Shown piece after piece: positions 44,352 to 56,902 of a stretch of DNA of 64,000 bases. Positions within the stretch are counted from its first letter, which is position 1. The number at the start of each line of letters is the position of its first letter. The stretch is from Scilla litardierei (Eukaryota > Streptophyta > Magnoliopsida > Asparagales > Asparagaceae). The stretch is taken from NCBI GenBank assembly GCA_030789695.1, contig CM061141.1, forward strand, positions 277,953,871 through 278,017,870, written 5' to 3'. The notes under the pieces were generated by a model. The model worked only from the letters and a program-made list of their open reading frames with translations, had not been told where the DNA came from and ran no database searches. The position numbers and the translations under genes were made by a program.

Positions 44352-46199
44352 TGATCGCGCCCGGGCGTACACCCTAAAGAGCGACCGTGTAGTTTTACCG
44401 CAAGCGCACGGTGTAGCGGCGAGCGGGTATCGAACACAGGGAGGACGTATGACAGTGCCTTCTCCGAACAACCTGGCTATAAGGACAGAAAAGTAGGAAT
44501 TTGCCTTTCGGCGATGTTGTCACAATCGTCAAATAATGTAAAGAGATATAAAATCAAATAAAGACGCCTAGGGAATAGGGAATCCCAGCTACTCACCGTA
44601 TCTCGTCATTGTGATTCATCGGTTTCACAATTGCTAGGGTAGAATGTCGGATTAACTAGTTGCAACTGAATGTAAAACCTAGCTCACGCTCTCGCACTGT
44701 TGCCGGTCTATAGCAAACCTAGGCTCGGGCCCAATCTCTTGCAAACCCTAGCCTAGGCAAGCTAGCATTAGGATCAACGTCATCGTTCAATCGCATCCCG
44801 AGCCCACTCTCGTGCAAACTCGGGGTACGACCTAGGTTGGGATGGTTCCTACCCGTCCAATCTCTTGCAAACGGGTATTGGTATAGAATTGCAACCGAGA
44901 ATCCTAGTATCGGTCCAATCTCTTGCAAACCGATACTTCGGGAACTCAATTCCAACCCAATTCGGATTTCTAGGGTTTCCTATCGAATTGGGATCCAATC
45001 TCTTGCAAATCCCAATCGGTATGAACACCTAGCTATCCGTGTTATATCAATCCCAAACTAACCCTAATAGCAATTCTAGCAATAGTTCTACCAAATCATC
45101 ACAAATCAGAAATTGGGCTCGTAGGGTTCATCCCCACGCCCTAAGACGTAACGACTACTCTTAATTCATATCGCAAATGGAAGAACAATCAATTGAAATA
45201 GCAATAGAATTCATGGCAATATTCAAAATAGCAATAAAAATAGGATTTTTAATAGAGAGGGAGACAAACCAATGTAGCTTTCCAAGAATCCAACAAAATA
45301 ACACTTTTCTCTCCTCTCCAATCACAAGAATAAAACTCTAAAAAGTCTAATCTAAAAAGGCTGCCAAAAGCAATAGAAAAAGCCCTCTAAACTAGGTTAG
45401 AATCTGGGGTTAAATACCCCCCAAAACTGCCCAAAAATTCGTGACCAAACTGCCCCTGCGTAGCTCCAAAATCGTGATTTCCGCTACAGGCAGCGCTGCT
45501 CACTCGGCCGAGTGACAAAAGTCCCTCGGCCGAGTGACAAAAGTCGCTCGGCCGAGTGAGAGACCCTGAGAATTTCCAGTAAGTCTGGGGTCTTGGGGGT
45601 CTTCACTTCGGGGGTCACTCGGCCGAGGGAGTTGTCGTCACTCGGCCGATGGGCTTATCTTCACTCGGGCGGTCGGCAATTGCCACTCGGCCGAGTGGGT
45701 CTTCTGATGCTCAGACTGACGAAAAACAGTAAGTCGGGAGTTTTTGATGGGTGTCGTGTGAGTGCCACTCGGGCGGACGGGATACGTCACTCGGCCGATG
45801 CGGCTTCTGATGCTCGGCCGAGTGCACGCTTGGAGCGTGTCCGATCTGGCCGGCCGAGCGGGGTCTCGTCGGTCGGCCGAGTGACTCCTTCACTCGGCCG
45901 AGTGAGCTGCTGAAGATGCCCAAATTGCGTATTTTTGCCTCCTCGTCGCTCCTACGACGTTCTTTCTTCTTCCGCTCCTCTCCAATAGTAAAATACCCCT
46001 CGGGGACGTCGTCGGTGACACTCCGGAGTAGGTGTATCTCGGAATCACTCCAAATCGCTCCAAATCTCCTGAAATACGACAAAAACAACAAATCGTGAAA
46101 AGTATCGCAATATCGTCGATAAATCGTGAAAAACATGATTTGAGCGATCTAAATGGCATTCAAACATGCGGAAAAAAGGTGTAAAATACGGAGTGATCA
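44352..46199 (-). repeat. 3' LTR of element A2
   Basis: About 1848 bp, plus-strand ends TGATCGCGCCC and GAGTGATCA. It shares the 'atcgaacacagggag' block near its inner end with A1. Four copies of ccaatctcttgcaaa lie at 44728-45010. About ten TCGGCCGA cores in TCACTCGGCCGAGTGA-type palindromes lie at 45500-45906. A TATTTAA (minus) near 45411-45420 could serve as TATA. Confidence 0.8.
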
Positions 46200-48153
46200 A
46201 AATCCCCCAAGCTTACCTCTTACTCGTCCTCGAGGAAGATAAGTAAAAGGCGAACCCGGTGGATTCAGAAAATGACAACGATGGAAAAACGGAAAACGAA
46301 AAACGAAGAAGAAAGAAGAAAGCGAAGAGGGAAGCTGCTAGATCATTTTTCTCAGGACATGGGTTCTGCTTACTCATATAGCATGCACCGAATGTAAAAC
46401 ACATGTCAAAGACTTTTATTTCGATATCATAGTATAATGGTGCAAATAGATATAGAAAACCCAAGAATATTGATATAGCATGAAAAATGGAATGATTCTA
46501 AGATTAACATCGTCTGAATCATTTAAAGCGGTATACAATATCGCAGATCATACACTTTTCAATTGAATGCTTTCTATGAGGAGTATAAGAATATCATGCA
46601 ATAGAATAGAAAGAATAGAAAAGCGTGGATTTCATGAAATGAGTGCTAGGCATAGATTTCTGGATTTCGTGAAGCTAAAACAATCTCACCGAGTATAGAA
46701 TATTACTTAGCCTAGGTTGTCATGCACCGTCAAGTAGTCACTCTCTCACACATCATTGGATTCTCTCCCCCAAGCTTATCTATAAGCGTGGTGGCAAATA
46801 CAAAACTATACTTACATTCCCCATTTCTTCTGAAGCTCCAAATGCAAAAGAAAATACAAATAAAAATAAAAAGAGGGGAGAAAGAGAGGGTATATGAGAT
46901 GGGATCGTTTATTGAGATTCTTTTCTCTTTTCTTTTCTTTCTCTCAAATCTTTTTCTTTTCTTTTCTTTTTTTTATAATAGCATTTATACACAAATGATC
47001 CCAAATCAAAAGAGAGAAAAGGATATACAAGAATTTTTCTTTTTCTTTTTGGTTTTGGGAAATTTGGAGCTAGGAATTTAATAACTGGGGAAATGCCAAA
47101 TATTAGAATCGCTAAGGGGAGATTCACCAATGATTTTAAAATAGAGAATTAATGTTCAAGATATGTGGAGAAAGAAATAAATATGTCTCTCAGTTCACTC
47201 TATAAGACGTGCATGACAACTTCAGTAGGGTAATCTAATCTACTCAGTTTCGATCACAAAAAAGCAAAACTAATCCAGATTTATCATGGCTAACATCATT
47301 CAATCATCCTGAAGTGAAGTGTACAAATCATGAAAATAGAAGTGATATAGGGAAAAGAAAACGGTACTCCAGATATAAGCATCCAATCCGTGAATCTTGG
47401 TGTGTTTTCTACGATAGCATACATATGAATATTCAGACTCAGCTAATAATAGAATTTCATCCATTTTCACACGGAAAAAGTGTGGGTTACTATCTCTAAA
47501 TGCAAGGCAAATCACATCATATGATATCAGAAATAAAAGCTAAGACATGACAAATATAGCATGCATATAGAGAAAGCTAGCTCCACGTCATCATCATCAC
47601 AGAAAAATCATCTCTAGCATGAGATGAAAGAAGTAAAGATAAAAAGGGAAAATAAAACTAATTACAATGCAGCACACAAAGAAAATAAGAAAAATGTGAT
47701 GCATGGTAAAAAAATAGAAAAAGTGATGAAAATGAGTGCAAATGCGGAAAATGGCGTGAAAACACTAAAAATAAAGGTGGTAAATCGAAAAGAACGTGAG
47801 AACTCACTCCCCAAAGCTAAAGTGCACAGTGTCCTCAATGTGCGAAGTGTGGCACACCGAGAGACGTGTAATGTGTGGGGCAGGTGAGGATGCATGCATG
47901 ATGAAAAAGAAATAAAAATAACAAAATGAAAATATGATGCGGACATGTTGCATGCAGATATAAGAGTGAATCAGATATAAGAGTGTCACACCAAAAAGTC
48001 TCTCCCTCTCTCCCAAAAATGATATAGAAAGATATGATCAAAATGTGGACCCAAAACAGTGAGGGGAGGGGGTGGGGGGGCGGGCAAAAATCATCAGGAC
48101 CGAGCAGAGACGGGCAGCATGACGGCAAAAAAGATCAATGGCATCAAGGGTGC
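46200..48153 (-). other. 3' untranslated region of element A2 with three polypurine tracts
   Basis: AGCTTGGGGGATTTT (minus) abuts the LTR at 46200-46213. Related copies lie near 46765-46778 and 47806-47818. A T-rich tract at 46905-47060 matches the one in A1. No gene. Confidence 0.7.
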
Positions 48154-48788
48154 CTAAGAGGGTGGTGCTGCGCCGTCTCCGTCCTGAGGCGGAGGTGGAG
48201 GAGGAGGAGGAGGGTGCTGAGGAACAGTCTGCTAGGTGGGTGTGGGTATGGGTGTAGAAGCAGGCTGGGTGGGTGTAGGAGTGGGGGTGGGTACCTGCTG
48301 GGTGGGTGTGGGTAGGGTCGGTACGCGAGGAAGCCGCTCGAGAATCTGAGTGAGGCAATAGTGAATGCCCGGAAGTAGGTCGAAGCGGCTGGCCATAGCA
48401 GTGACGGTGGCAGACATGGTCCTGAGGTCACCTCTGAGGGCACTCACCGCCCCCTCAAGAGCACGAATGCTCTGAAGTACAGTGTCGGGGGGAGGTGGTG
48501 CAGAGGGACGCACGTGTCTGTGCTGTGCAGGACGGGGCTGGCGGACTCGGGTGGTGTAGTGGATGGGCTCAGCAGGCATGTGGAGGAAGGGTGCTGTGCT
48601 CACAAGTGGGGGCCTAGCCTCAGGGCGAGGCTGGGGCGCAGGCTGGTGTGAGGTGGAAGCAGCAGCAGCGGAAGTGGAATATAAAAGTGGCGACGAGGCG
48701 GCAAAAGAGGTCAGTGACACAGACGTGGGAACAGACGTCACGACACTCTCAGAAAGTACGGCTACGGTGGAGACAGAAGTGACAACCA
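48154..48788 (-). pseudogene. Third ORF of element A2, C-terminal part
   Basis: An open minus-strand frame from the Sirevirus junction (48788) with a TAG at 48232-48234 and the final stop at 48154. It is rich in P, T, S and A, with a short helix SIRALEGAVSALRGDLRTMS and a proline-rich end. Position and composition match the C-terminus of the A1 third ORF. The N-terminal domain is missing from the window. Confidence 0.7.
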
Positions 48789-50530
48789 TGTTGAATATTG
48801 GACTCCCCGGATTTGGTTTTGGATGATGAGCAAACATAAATAATTCATGAACTAACAATTTGTGAGCGCAGTATTGGAGATCGTCGCCAATTTCACGTGA
48901 ACATTCAAAGCGACATCTCAACACTTTCCAAAGCTCATTTTCATGCCTAAAGCTTCGTTGAAGCTCTTGCGACGCTTTGGAAAATATGAAGATTCCATCG
49001 AAGCTATCGAAGACCGTTTATTAAGGTTTTATTTATAGTCTTTTAGCTTCGATATATAGAATGTTAAGCCTTGAGTATATCTTACGTCTATATCTTCATT
49101 ACGCTCATTTCGTAGCTCTAGGATCCTTGCACAAGTTCATTCTAACTTCCTCGAAGCGTCGCGCTTCGATTCAGACTTTGTTGTGCATGTTAGTTGGTAC
49201 AAGAACAAGTACTGACCGACTAGATGGTGATCTAGTCGGTCGGCAACTGTTCTTGGACCGACTAGTTTGATTCCTTAAATTCTTGGACTTTACTGTTTAC
49301 AGTTAGTCGGTCTACGTTGACTCACTGACCGACTAGTTTGTGAACTAGTCGGTCAGTGATGCTTCTTTGACCGACTAGTTGAGACTTACTGTTCACTCTA
49401 AGATTCTCCTAAGCTACTGTTTACCGTTAGTCGGTCTAAGAACGTTTGATGACCGACTAGTTGACAATCTAGTCGGTCAACTTTTGTTCTTGGACCGACT
49501 AAGTCAACTTGCCTTCAGACTATGTTGTTTTGCCTCTTAGTCGGTCTACGTTCATTGGATGACCGACTAGTTGTGAAACTAGTCGGGCAGACAGTGTTCT
49601 TGGACCGACTAGTTTTCTAGGTCTGAAATTCTATCTCTTCTCAGATCTACTCTTAGTCGGTCCATGCTTTGTGACTGACCGACTAGTTGATGAACTAGTC
49701 GATCAGTGAGTGTTCTTTGACCGACTAATTCTCACAGATTTCTTTCCGTTGGAGATTGACTTAACTTGTTTTTATGGGACCCTATAAATACGAACCTAGG
49801 TCATTTCTATCTTCAATAGAGCTGCCATTAAGAGATTCATTGAGTTCTAAAGAGATAGCTATTCTCCCTCAAATCAAAAGCTCTCTTCCTCACAAGAAAC
49901 CCATTCTCTCTCATTTCTAGATCTAGAGAGAAGCTTGTTCTTGGTGAGCTCTTCAAGCTATTGCTTGATTCAAGTTTCCAAATCTTCCCTAGGCACCCAT
50001 TGCTGCTCATTTCCTTGGTGCTAGGGTTTGGTAACTTCATCTTCCTCAAATCCTTCATTCCACCTATTGGGTAAGAAAAACTCAAGGTATATGATTTTGT
50101 GGTAAGAGTATTTATTTCATCTAAACTCTTTAATATTGCTTTGTGATTCTCTCGGTTGTGAGAGAAGGTTGTGATCCCGGGTTGTGGGATTCACGTTTGC
50201 TATTGCATGTATGATTTGATCTTGTGAAGGTTTTTCACAAGATATTCATAGTGGAAATCTTGAGTTAGGGTTTCTAACTCAAGTATCCGGAAGGGATCCG
50301 GGTGGTTGGGACGTAGGATCACCGGGAACAAGTCGGGGAGACTTGGGTGGATCCGAACCCATTAACATCGTTTGTTAGCATTGTTAATTTCTTTGTTGTC
50401 ATTCAATTTAAGCTTCCGCAAATTGATTTGGTAGTTGTGTGCAATTTAATTTGGAATTATACGCCTTATTATTTTAAAGTACTATTCACCCCCCCTCTAG
50501 TACTTGTGCAGTAGCTGGTAGGGCATTACA
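48789..50530 (+). repeat. 5' LTR of element S2
   Basis: About 1742 bp, starting TGTTGAATATTGG and ending GGGCATTACA. TATAAATA lies at 49783-49790. U3 contains the hairpin array. The left end is inferred from the TG start and the break in the A2 third ORF. Confidence 0.85.
49213..49735 (+). repeat. Hairpin array in U3 of element S2
   Basis: Five inverted repeats of the type GACCGACTAG...CTAGTCGGTC begin near 49214, 49322, 49450, 49561 and 49675, i.e. every 108-128 bases, with single half sites between them. The one at 49322-49359 has a perfect 17-bp stem (TCACTGACCGACTAGTT) and a 4-base loop. The TATA box follows at 49783. Confidence 0.92.
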
Positions 50531-50532
50531 TT

Positions 50533-50544
50533 TGGTATCAGAGC
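50533..50544 (+). other. Primer binding site of element S2
   Basis: TGGTATCAGAGC, two bases after the LTR. Confidence 0.93.
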
Positions 50545-50557
50545 CAGATACTCAGCT

Positions 50558-52800
50558 ATGTCTGCCAACGACAACAAGACCGTGCCTCCACCTTCCAACT
50601 ACGACACCTTCAGGAACCGTGAAGGAGCGTCATCGGTGATGGAAGGACATTCCTCTACAAGGCCTCCATTCTTCAACGGTACCAACTACGGGTACTGGAA
50701 ATGTCGGATGGAAACCTTCCTCCGAAGTGCATCTTTATGGAGGACTACAATGAAGGAGTACATCGAGCCCGAAGAAGAAGATTTTGAGAAATGGACTACC
50801 GCGGAGGTCGCCGCGGAGGTAAGCAATGCCAAGGCAATGAACGCCTTGCAATGCGCATTGGAGCCCGAGGACTTCAATAAGATATGCACATGTAAGAGTG
50901 CATATCAAATTTGGAACTCTCTCCTCATACTACATGAAGGGACGAGTCGGGTAAGAGACTCTAAACTCGTTGTCGTAACCAAAGATTACGAAATGTTTCA
51001 TATGCAACAGGGCGAGAAGATGAAAGAATATTACGCTCGCTTCGTTGACATAATAAACGAGTTAGAGGCCCTCGGCAAGATCTACACTCAAAAGGAGAAG
51101 TGCTTAAAGCTTATTGAAGGACTTCCCTCTTCTTGGGAAAAACGTACCTTCGCCATCGAGGAAGGTAATGACATGAACAAATATACCGTAGTTCAACTAA
51201 TGGGTACTTTGATGTCATACGAGGTACGCAAAGATAGCAAGGTGAAGCTACAAGAAAAGATGAAGTCATATTTGAACCTAGATGCGCCTAAGAAAAAGGC
51301 GATTGCATTCAAAGCGGCTTCATCCACATCTTCCGATGATGAAGACTCGGAAAACGAGTTGGACTTGGAGTCCATGGCACTCATGGCCAAGAAGTTCAAC
51401 CGTTTCTTCCGGAAAGGTAACTTCAAGACCAAAGGTAAATTTGGTTCTTCTAACGTCTCTTCCTCTCCTTTGTGTTTCAAGTGCAATAAGCCAGGACACA
51501 TGAAAGCGGAGTGTCCTCTCAACAAACAAAAGGAGAAGTGGAAGGCGCCAAAATTCGATAAGTCCAAGAAATACAAAAAAGGGGTACAAGAAAGGACTTG
51601 TCGGAGCAACATTCACCGACTCCGAGGATTCCTCAAGCGGAGAGTCGGATGATGAGAAAGTGGAGCAAGCACATATGTGCTTCATGGAAAGAGAGGAGAA
51701 CGATCAAGGATCCTCCTCTTCCGATGATAGTAATGACGAAAGCGATGAGGTAACGATGGATGATCTTAGAAATGCTAACTCTCAACTTTGGTCAAAATAC
51801 ACTAAGTTAGTAAAGATATACTAAGGTAAAAGATGACCTAGCTAGCATTCAAACATCGCCTAAGAATATCATCACCAACAACGACACCGTTGTTGAAGAG
51901 TTAAGAAATGAGATTGTGAATCTCAAATCTAAACTTGAACATGTTAGCATTGAGGATGCGGAAGAACATGAGATAGCAGATTTAACTTCTCAAAACTCGA
52001 CTTTGAGTATTGAGAACGAGAATCTTAAATCTCGTGTTTATGTGCTCACATCGCAAATATCCGCTTTGGATACTTCTTTGCGTTCTCTCAAAGAGAAATA
52101 TGAGGACACATTGGGCCGAATCAACAAATTCAACAAGGGTAAGGGCCATTTGGATAATATCCTAAAAGATTTACTTCCGGCCAAACACCACATTGGCTTG
52201 GGGTATATGATGGGAAATTCATCCAAGTCGGTCACTACTTTTGTTAGGCCAACTTCCGAAGCCTCAACGAGTGGGAGCAAACACTCTATTGGTAGTTCAT
52301 CTACCAATGGTGCTTCCACCTCGTCCACACCCTCTTTCGGAAAGAAACCCACTTTGGGTGGACCTCCAAAGAAGGGGCATGCCTACATGTACACTAATAA
52401 CATGCCACGTAGGAACACACGTCCTACTCCACCGGCTCACACATATGATGATTTTTATGCAACACATTCTCGGGCACGTGCACACCAAGTGAGACACCCT
52501 CACGCACGTGTTCCCAAACATGCATATGTACACCCACCTCATCATATGAATAATTCTCGTCGTGCACCATTCCATCATGTCCCGTATGCCTATCCACAAC
52601 ATGCATCACGTAGAAATCAACGTAGCATGCATGCACCCAATAGGATGATGGCTCCCAAAATTTTCACTATTTGGAGCCCAAAGGACACAAGCATGGACGA
52701 AAAACAAATGTACATGAATGCTTATTTTTCGGATGTTGTGCATAGTAAGAATTATGTGGGGAAGTCTAAGTCCACTTGGACTTGGCTTCCAAAGGTCTAA
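50558..52800 (+). pseudogene. gag region of element S2, with two frameshifts
   Basis: Starts at ATG 50558 (MSANDNKTVP). UBN2-type gag with PPFFNGTNYGYWKCRME and LYLHEG-like helices, then a CX2CX4HX4C zinc knuckle at 51473-51514. A one-base change in an A6G4 run near 51575-51584 shifts the frame, and a second shift lies near 51823. From there an open frame runs to 52800 with a coiled coil, the Sirevirus-type KGHLDNIL...GLGYMMG segment and a histidine-rich stretch. It ends at TAA 52798-52800, just before the protease. Gag would build the particle; as assembled it is broken. The homopolymer indel could also be a sequencing error. Confidence 0.85.
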
Positions 52801-52853
52801 TCCCTTGGACCCAATGACCTTGGGTACCATGATATGAAAGTGTCTATCTTTAG

Positions 52854-55800
52854 GTACTCAAGGAAAAGAAAAAGAAAAGGAGCATCAAATTTAAATTTAG
52901 CTCCAAAGGGAATTGGATACTCGATAGCGGGTGCTCCAAACACATGACGGGTGACGCTCGTTTGCTCTCCGGAGTGGTTCCCATTGCGAATGGAAACCGC
53001 GTCGTATTTGGAGGCAACGAGAGCGGAACCATCATAGGTGTTGGTAAAGTCGGTAACCCTTCTAAACCCCTAATTAGTGATGTTTATCTTGTTAGTGGTT
53101 TAAATGATAATCTTATTTCAATAAGCCAACTTTGTGACAAAGGTTACAAAGTTAGCTTTGCGAAAGGATTGTGTCATATTTTAAGAAAGGATAATGAAAA
53201 ATTATTATTTTCCGGAACTCGTCGTAAAGGCATTTATATTTTGGATCTTCCTAAGTCATATGAACAATGTCTCGTTGCCAACACAAGTGAACAACACTTA
53301 TGGCATCGACGCTTTGGACATGTGAACTTTGGAACACTATATAAGCTTTCAAAATTGAATTCTATTAAAGGTTTTCCGAAGCTTGTTTTTGAAAAGAAAA
53401 GTTTTTGTGATTGTTGTCAACGTGGCAAGCTTCCTAAATCTTCATTTAAACCTAAGAAAAGCATCTCTACTAAACGGCCACTAGAGCTATTACATCTAGA
53501 TTTATTTGGGCCAACTAGAGTAGCTTCCTTAGGAAATGCAAGGTATGGACTTGTCATCGTAGATGACTATTCAAGATTTACTTGGGTATTTTCATTGTGT
53601 AATAAAAATGAAGCTTTTGAAAACTTCACAATTTTTGTTAAGAAAGTACAAAATCTCTTAGGAACCACCATTGTCACTATTCGTAGTGATCATGGAGGTG
53701 AATTTGAGAATGAGTCTTTTGAGACATTTTGTGATGAAGTTGGTATTACTCACACCTTCTCTTTCCCTCGTGCACCTCCTCAAAATGGTGTAGTTGAGAG
53801 AAAGAATAGGACGCTAGTGGAGTGTGCTCGCACTATGCTTGATGATAGCCAACTTGGCCATCAATTTTGGGCGGAAGCGGTACACACCGCTTGCTATGTG
53901 TTTAATAGAATACTTTTGAGGCCCGGCACTAAACAAACTTGTTATGAATTGTTGTTTGGTAGGTTGCCTCAAGTTAAATATTTTCGTGTTTTTGGTTCGA
54001 AATGTTTTATTAAGAACACATATGGTAGTTTGGACAAATTCGATCCGAGATCCGATGAGGGGATTTTTGTTGGATATTCTACGCGTAGCAAAGCCTACCG
54101 GATATTCAACAAACGAACCTCAACGATCGAGGAATCGCTTCATGTCTCATTTAATGAAGGATTTGTTCCAACTAGAATTTCAAATGATAATGATTCTATG
54201 GATGTTTTATGTGATTCGTTTGATAATTCTAAGTCTAATGATTCTATTGATTCTATTGAGACTAACCCAACTAATGAAGTTGTTGAGAATGTTCCAAGTG
54301 ATCAAGGTATTCCCAAACGGCTTCATTCGGTTCGTGACCATCCCCATGAGCAAGTCATTGGCAATATCTATGATAGTGTCAAGACGAGATCGCAAGTTCA
54401 CCACTTCGCAAATTGTGCCTTTGCCTCATCGATAGAGCCAAAGAATATTAATGAAGCATGCGAAGATAGCGCTTGGATCTTAGCCAGGGAGGAGGAGCTC
54501 ATTCAATTCGAGAGGAATGAAGTTTGGGAGCTTGTTCCATTGCCATCGAAGAACCACACCGTCATAGGGACAAAGTGGATCTTCAAGAACAAAACCGACG
54601 AAAACCAAGTCGTCGTCCGGAACAAAGCTCGGTTAGTAGCTCAAGGCTATCGTCAAGAGGAAGGTATCGATTTCGAAGAATCTTTCGCTCCGGTAGCTAG
54701 ATTAGAATCAATTAGATTACTTTTGTCTTTTGCATGCCATAAGAATTTTAAATTATTTCAAATGGATGTTAAAAGTGCATTTTTAAACGGAGATGTCGTT
54801 GAGGAAGTTTACGTTTCTCAACCTCCGGGCTTTGTAAATGAAAAATTTCCAAATCACGTTTTTAAACTAAAGAAAGCTCTTTATGGTTTGAGACAAGCTC
54901 CTCGAGCTTGGTATGATCGCCTAAAGAATTTTCTTTTGGATTTGAATTTTAAAATGGGCGAAGCCGATTCAACACTTTTTATTAAGCATGCGAATAATGA
55001 TATTTTATTAGTTCAAATTTATGTTGATGATATCATTTTCGGTGCTACTAACTTCGCTCTTTGCGAAGAGTTTTCTAATGTGATGAAGGAACAATTTGAG
55101 ATGAGCCACATGGGCGAACTCAAATATTTCTTAAGTCTCCAAATTCGCAACATGAACGATGCAATCTTCATCCACCAAACGAAGTACACGGTGGAGTTGC
55201 TAAAGCGATTTGGAATGGAGAATGCCTCCGGGAAAAAGACTCCAATGAGCACGACTACGCATCTTGACAAGGATACGGGCGGTAAGGATGTAGACATTCG
55301 TCTATATCGAGGTATGATAGGTAGTTTGCTTTATCTTACCGCAAGTAGGCCCAATATTATGTTTGCCGTATGTATATGTGCTCGTTATCAGTCTCAACCT
55401 AAGGAGTCTCACTTAGTAGCGGTAAAGCGTATTTTTCGCTATCTAAGTTACACATTAGATTTTGGATTACTTTATCCGAGATCTAGCACATATGAGTTAG
55501 TCTCATATAGTGACGCTGATTATGCGGGATGCAAATCCGACAGGAAAAGTACTAGTGGCACTTGCCATTTTCTAGGAAATTCTCTTGTCTCTTGGTTTTC
55601 CAAGAAGCAAAATTCGGTATCACTTTCAACCACCGAGGCGGAATATATTGCCGCCGGTGCCGCGTGTGCCCAGGTTCTTTGGATGAGACACACATTGAAG
55701 GATTTTGGTATTCATTGTGATACTAGCCCTATCATGGTGGATAACCAAAGTGCTATTTGTCTTTCAAAGAATCCGGTGCACCATTCCCGATCGAAACACA

Positions 55801-55970
55801 TAGATGTCCGACACCATTTCTTAGATGATCATGTTGCTAAAAAGGACATCATTTTAGTGTACGTTGAAACCCAAAAGCAAATCGCCGATATTTTCACGAA
55901 ACCCCTAAAGGAGGACTCCTTTGTGCGGTTGCGTCGAGAATTGGGGATTATGGGTGAATCCGAGATATAG
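52854..55970 (+). CDS. Protease, integrase, reverse transcriptase and RNase H of element S2
   Basis: An open frame to 55970 whose first ATG is 52944 but which starts upstream, since the protease motif [13 protein letters not shown] lies at 52914-52952. Then integrase: [10 protein letters not shown] and CDCCQRGK (zinc finger), [26 protein letters not shown] and [10 protein letters not shown] (DDE core). RT has [17 protein letters not shown] and YVDDIIFGA (55020-55031). RNase H has YSDADYAG and [11 protein letters not shown], and ends IADIFTKPL. All catalytic residues I can check are present. The frame is intact, in contrast to element S1, so this is the younger or better preserved Sirevirus here. 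It is probably expressed as part of a gag-pol polyprotein. Confidence 0.93.
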   Translation, partial: VLKEKKKKRSIKFKFSSKGNWILDSGCSKHMTGDARLLSGVVPIANGNRVVFGGNESGTIIGVGKVGNPSKPLISDVYLVSGLNDNLISISQLCDKGYKVSFAKGLCHILRKDNEKLLFSGTRRKGIYILDLPKSYEQCLVANTSEQHLWHRRFGHVNFGTLYKLSKLNSIKGFPKLVFEKKSFCDCCQRGKLPKSSFKPKKSISTKRPLELLHLDLFGPTRVASLGNARYGLVIVDDYSRFTWVFSLCNKNEAFENFTIFVKKVQNLLGTTIVTIRSDHGGEFENESFETFCDEVGITHTFSFPRAPPQNGVVERKNRTLVECARTMLDDSQLGHQFWAEAVHTACYVFNRILLRPGTKQTCYELLFGRLPQVKYFRVFGSKCFIKNTYGSLDKFDPRSDEGIFVGYSTRSKAYRIFNKRTSTIEESLHVSFNEGFVPTRISNDNDSMDVLCDSFDNSKSNDSIDSIETNPTNEVVENVPSDQGIPKRLHSVRDHPHEQVIGNIYDSVKTRSQVHHFANCAFASSIEPKNINEACEDSAWILAREEELIQFERNEVWELVPLPSKNHTVIGTKWIFKNKTDENQVVVRNKARLVAQGYRQEEGIDFEESFAPVARLESIRLLLSFACHKNFKLFQMDVKSAFLNGDVVEEVYVSQPPGFVNEKFPNHVFKLKKALYGLRQAPRAWYDRLKNFLLDLNFKMGEADSTLFIKHANNDILLVQIYVDDIIFGATNFALCEEFSNVMKEQFEMSHMGELKYFLSLQIRNMNDAIFIHQTKYTVELLKRFGMENASGKKTPMSTTTHLDKDTGGKDVDIRLYRGMIGSLLYLTASRPNIMFAVCICARYQSQPKESHLVAVKRIFRYLSYTLDFGLLYPRSSTYELVSYSDADYAGCKSDRKSTSGTCHFLGNSLVSWFSKKQNSVSLSTTEAEYIAAGAACAQVLWMRHTLKDFGIHCDTSPIMVDNQSAICLSKNPVHHSRSKHIDVRHHFLDDHVAKKDIILVYVETQKQIADIFTKPLKEDSFVRLRRELGIMGESEI

Positions 55971-56212
55971 GATTCATATTTCAATTCAATCATCTTGCAT
56001 GCTAATATATTTCGCGATATTTCATTCATGCTAGATTAATTGAATTTTTGGGAATTTGATGTGATTTATTCGAATTTATTGCTCGAATTCGTATTTCAAT
56101 GTCGTATTTAAGATTTCGACGTTTTATGGGGTAATTTAGATGACTAATGAGTGAGTTAGGATGTTTCATCCAAGTGGTTTGTGAAGAGAAATCAAATTTC
56201 TATTTTTGGACT

Positions 56213-56580
56213 CTTCTAGTCGGTTTCAGTTCACTTGTCAACTGACTAGATGCTCATCTAGTCGGTCAGCAAATGAACTCAGACCGACTAGATCAAGCAA
56301 ATATCCATCTCCTATCTTTTTCTTTCGTTAGTCGATCATAGTACATTTTCCGACCGACTAGATTGAAAACTAGTCGGTCAGTAAGTATACTGAGACCGAC
56401 TAAATCCAGCCCTAAAAATCACTCTGAGCTACTGTTTCGACTTAGTCGGTTCAAGCTCATTGACCGACCGACTAGATCGTAATCTAGTCGGTCAGTACTT
56501 GAACTGTGACCGACTGAGTGGGTTAGGGCAGTTGAGTCTTTTCGTCTTCCAACCGACTTATACTCATTTTTATCCGACTA
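56213..56580 (+). promoter_or_regulatory. Internal hairpin array upstream of the third ORF of S2
   Basis: Three inverted repeats with the LTR motif (CTAGTCGGTC arms) at about 56242-56269, 56351-56380 and 56466-56493, spaced 109 and 115 bases, plus half sites. The period is the same as in the LTR array. It is followed by a pyrimidine-rich leader of about 330 bases and ATG 56903. No clear TATA box is seen. Confidence 0.8.
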
Positions 56581-56902
56581 ATTTCATTTTTAGTCGGTTT
56601 CCTCTCAGCTCTAACTCGAAAACCCCAAACCCCCTCTCGAAACCCTTCGTCTTCCGGCCGTTTCTCCGTCGATCGCCGCCGTCCGCCGCCGTCGACTCCA
56701 CCCCCTAGGTATCTCCCTCCCTCTCCTAGGTCGATTTCCTATTCTAGGGTTGTCTCTCCTTGTTTTCAAGCTCTAGATCCTAGGGTTTCAATTTCTAACC
56801 TAGGGTTTGTGATTTTCGAATTTTCTTGATCTTTAGGGTTGTTAGCTTGTGATCTCTAGGTTGTTAGTGACCTAGTCTTCGATTGCTTGTGCTCGTAGTG
56901 CT

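Larger units (their letters stand above)
44352..48788 (-). mobile_element. Second Athila-like gypsy element, 3' part (element A2)
   Basis: 3' LTR 44352-46199, PPT, 3' untranslated region and the C-terminal part of a third ORF, all on the minus strand and in the same order as in element A1. It is broken at 48788 by a Sirevirus-like copia. The remainder should lie beyond that element, outside the window. Confidence 0.85.
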
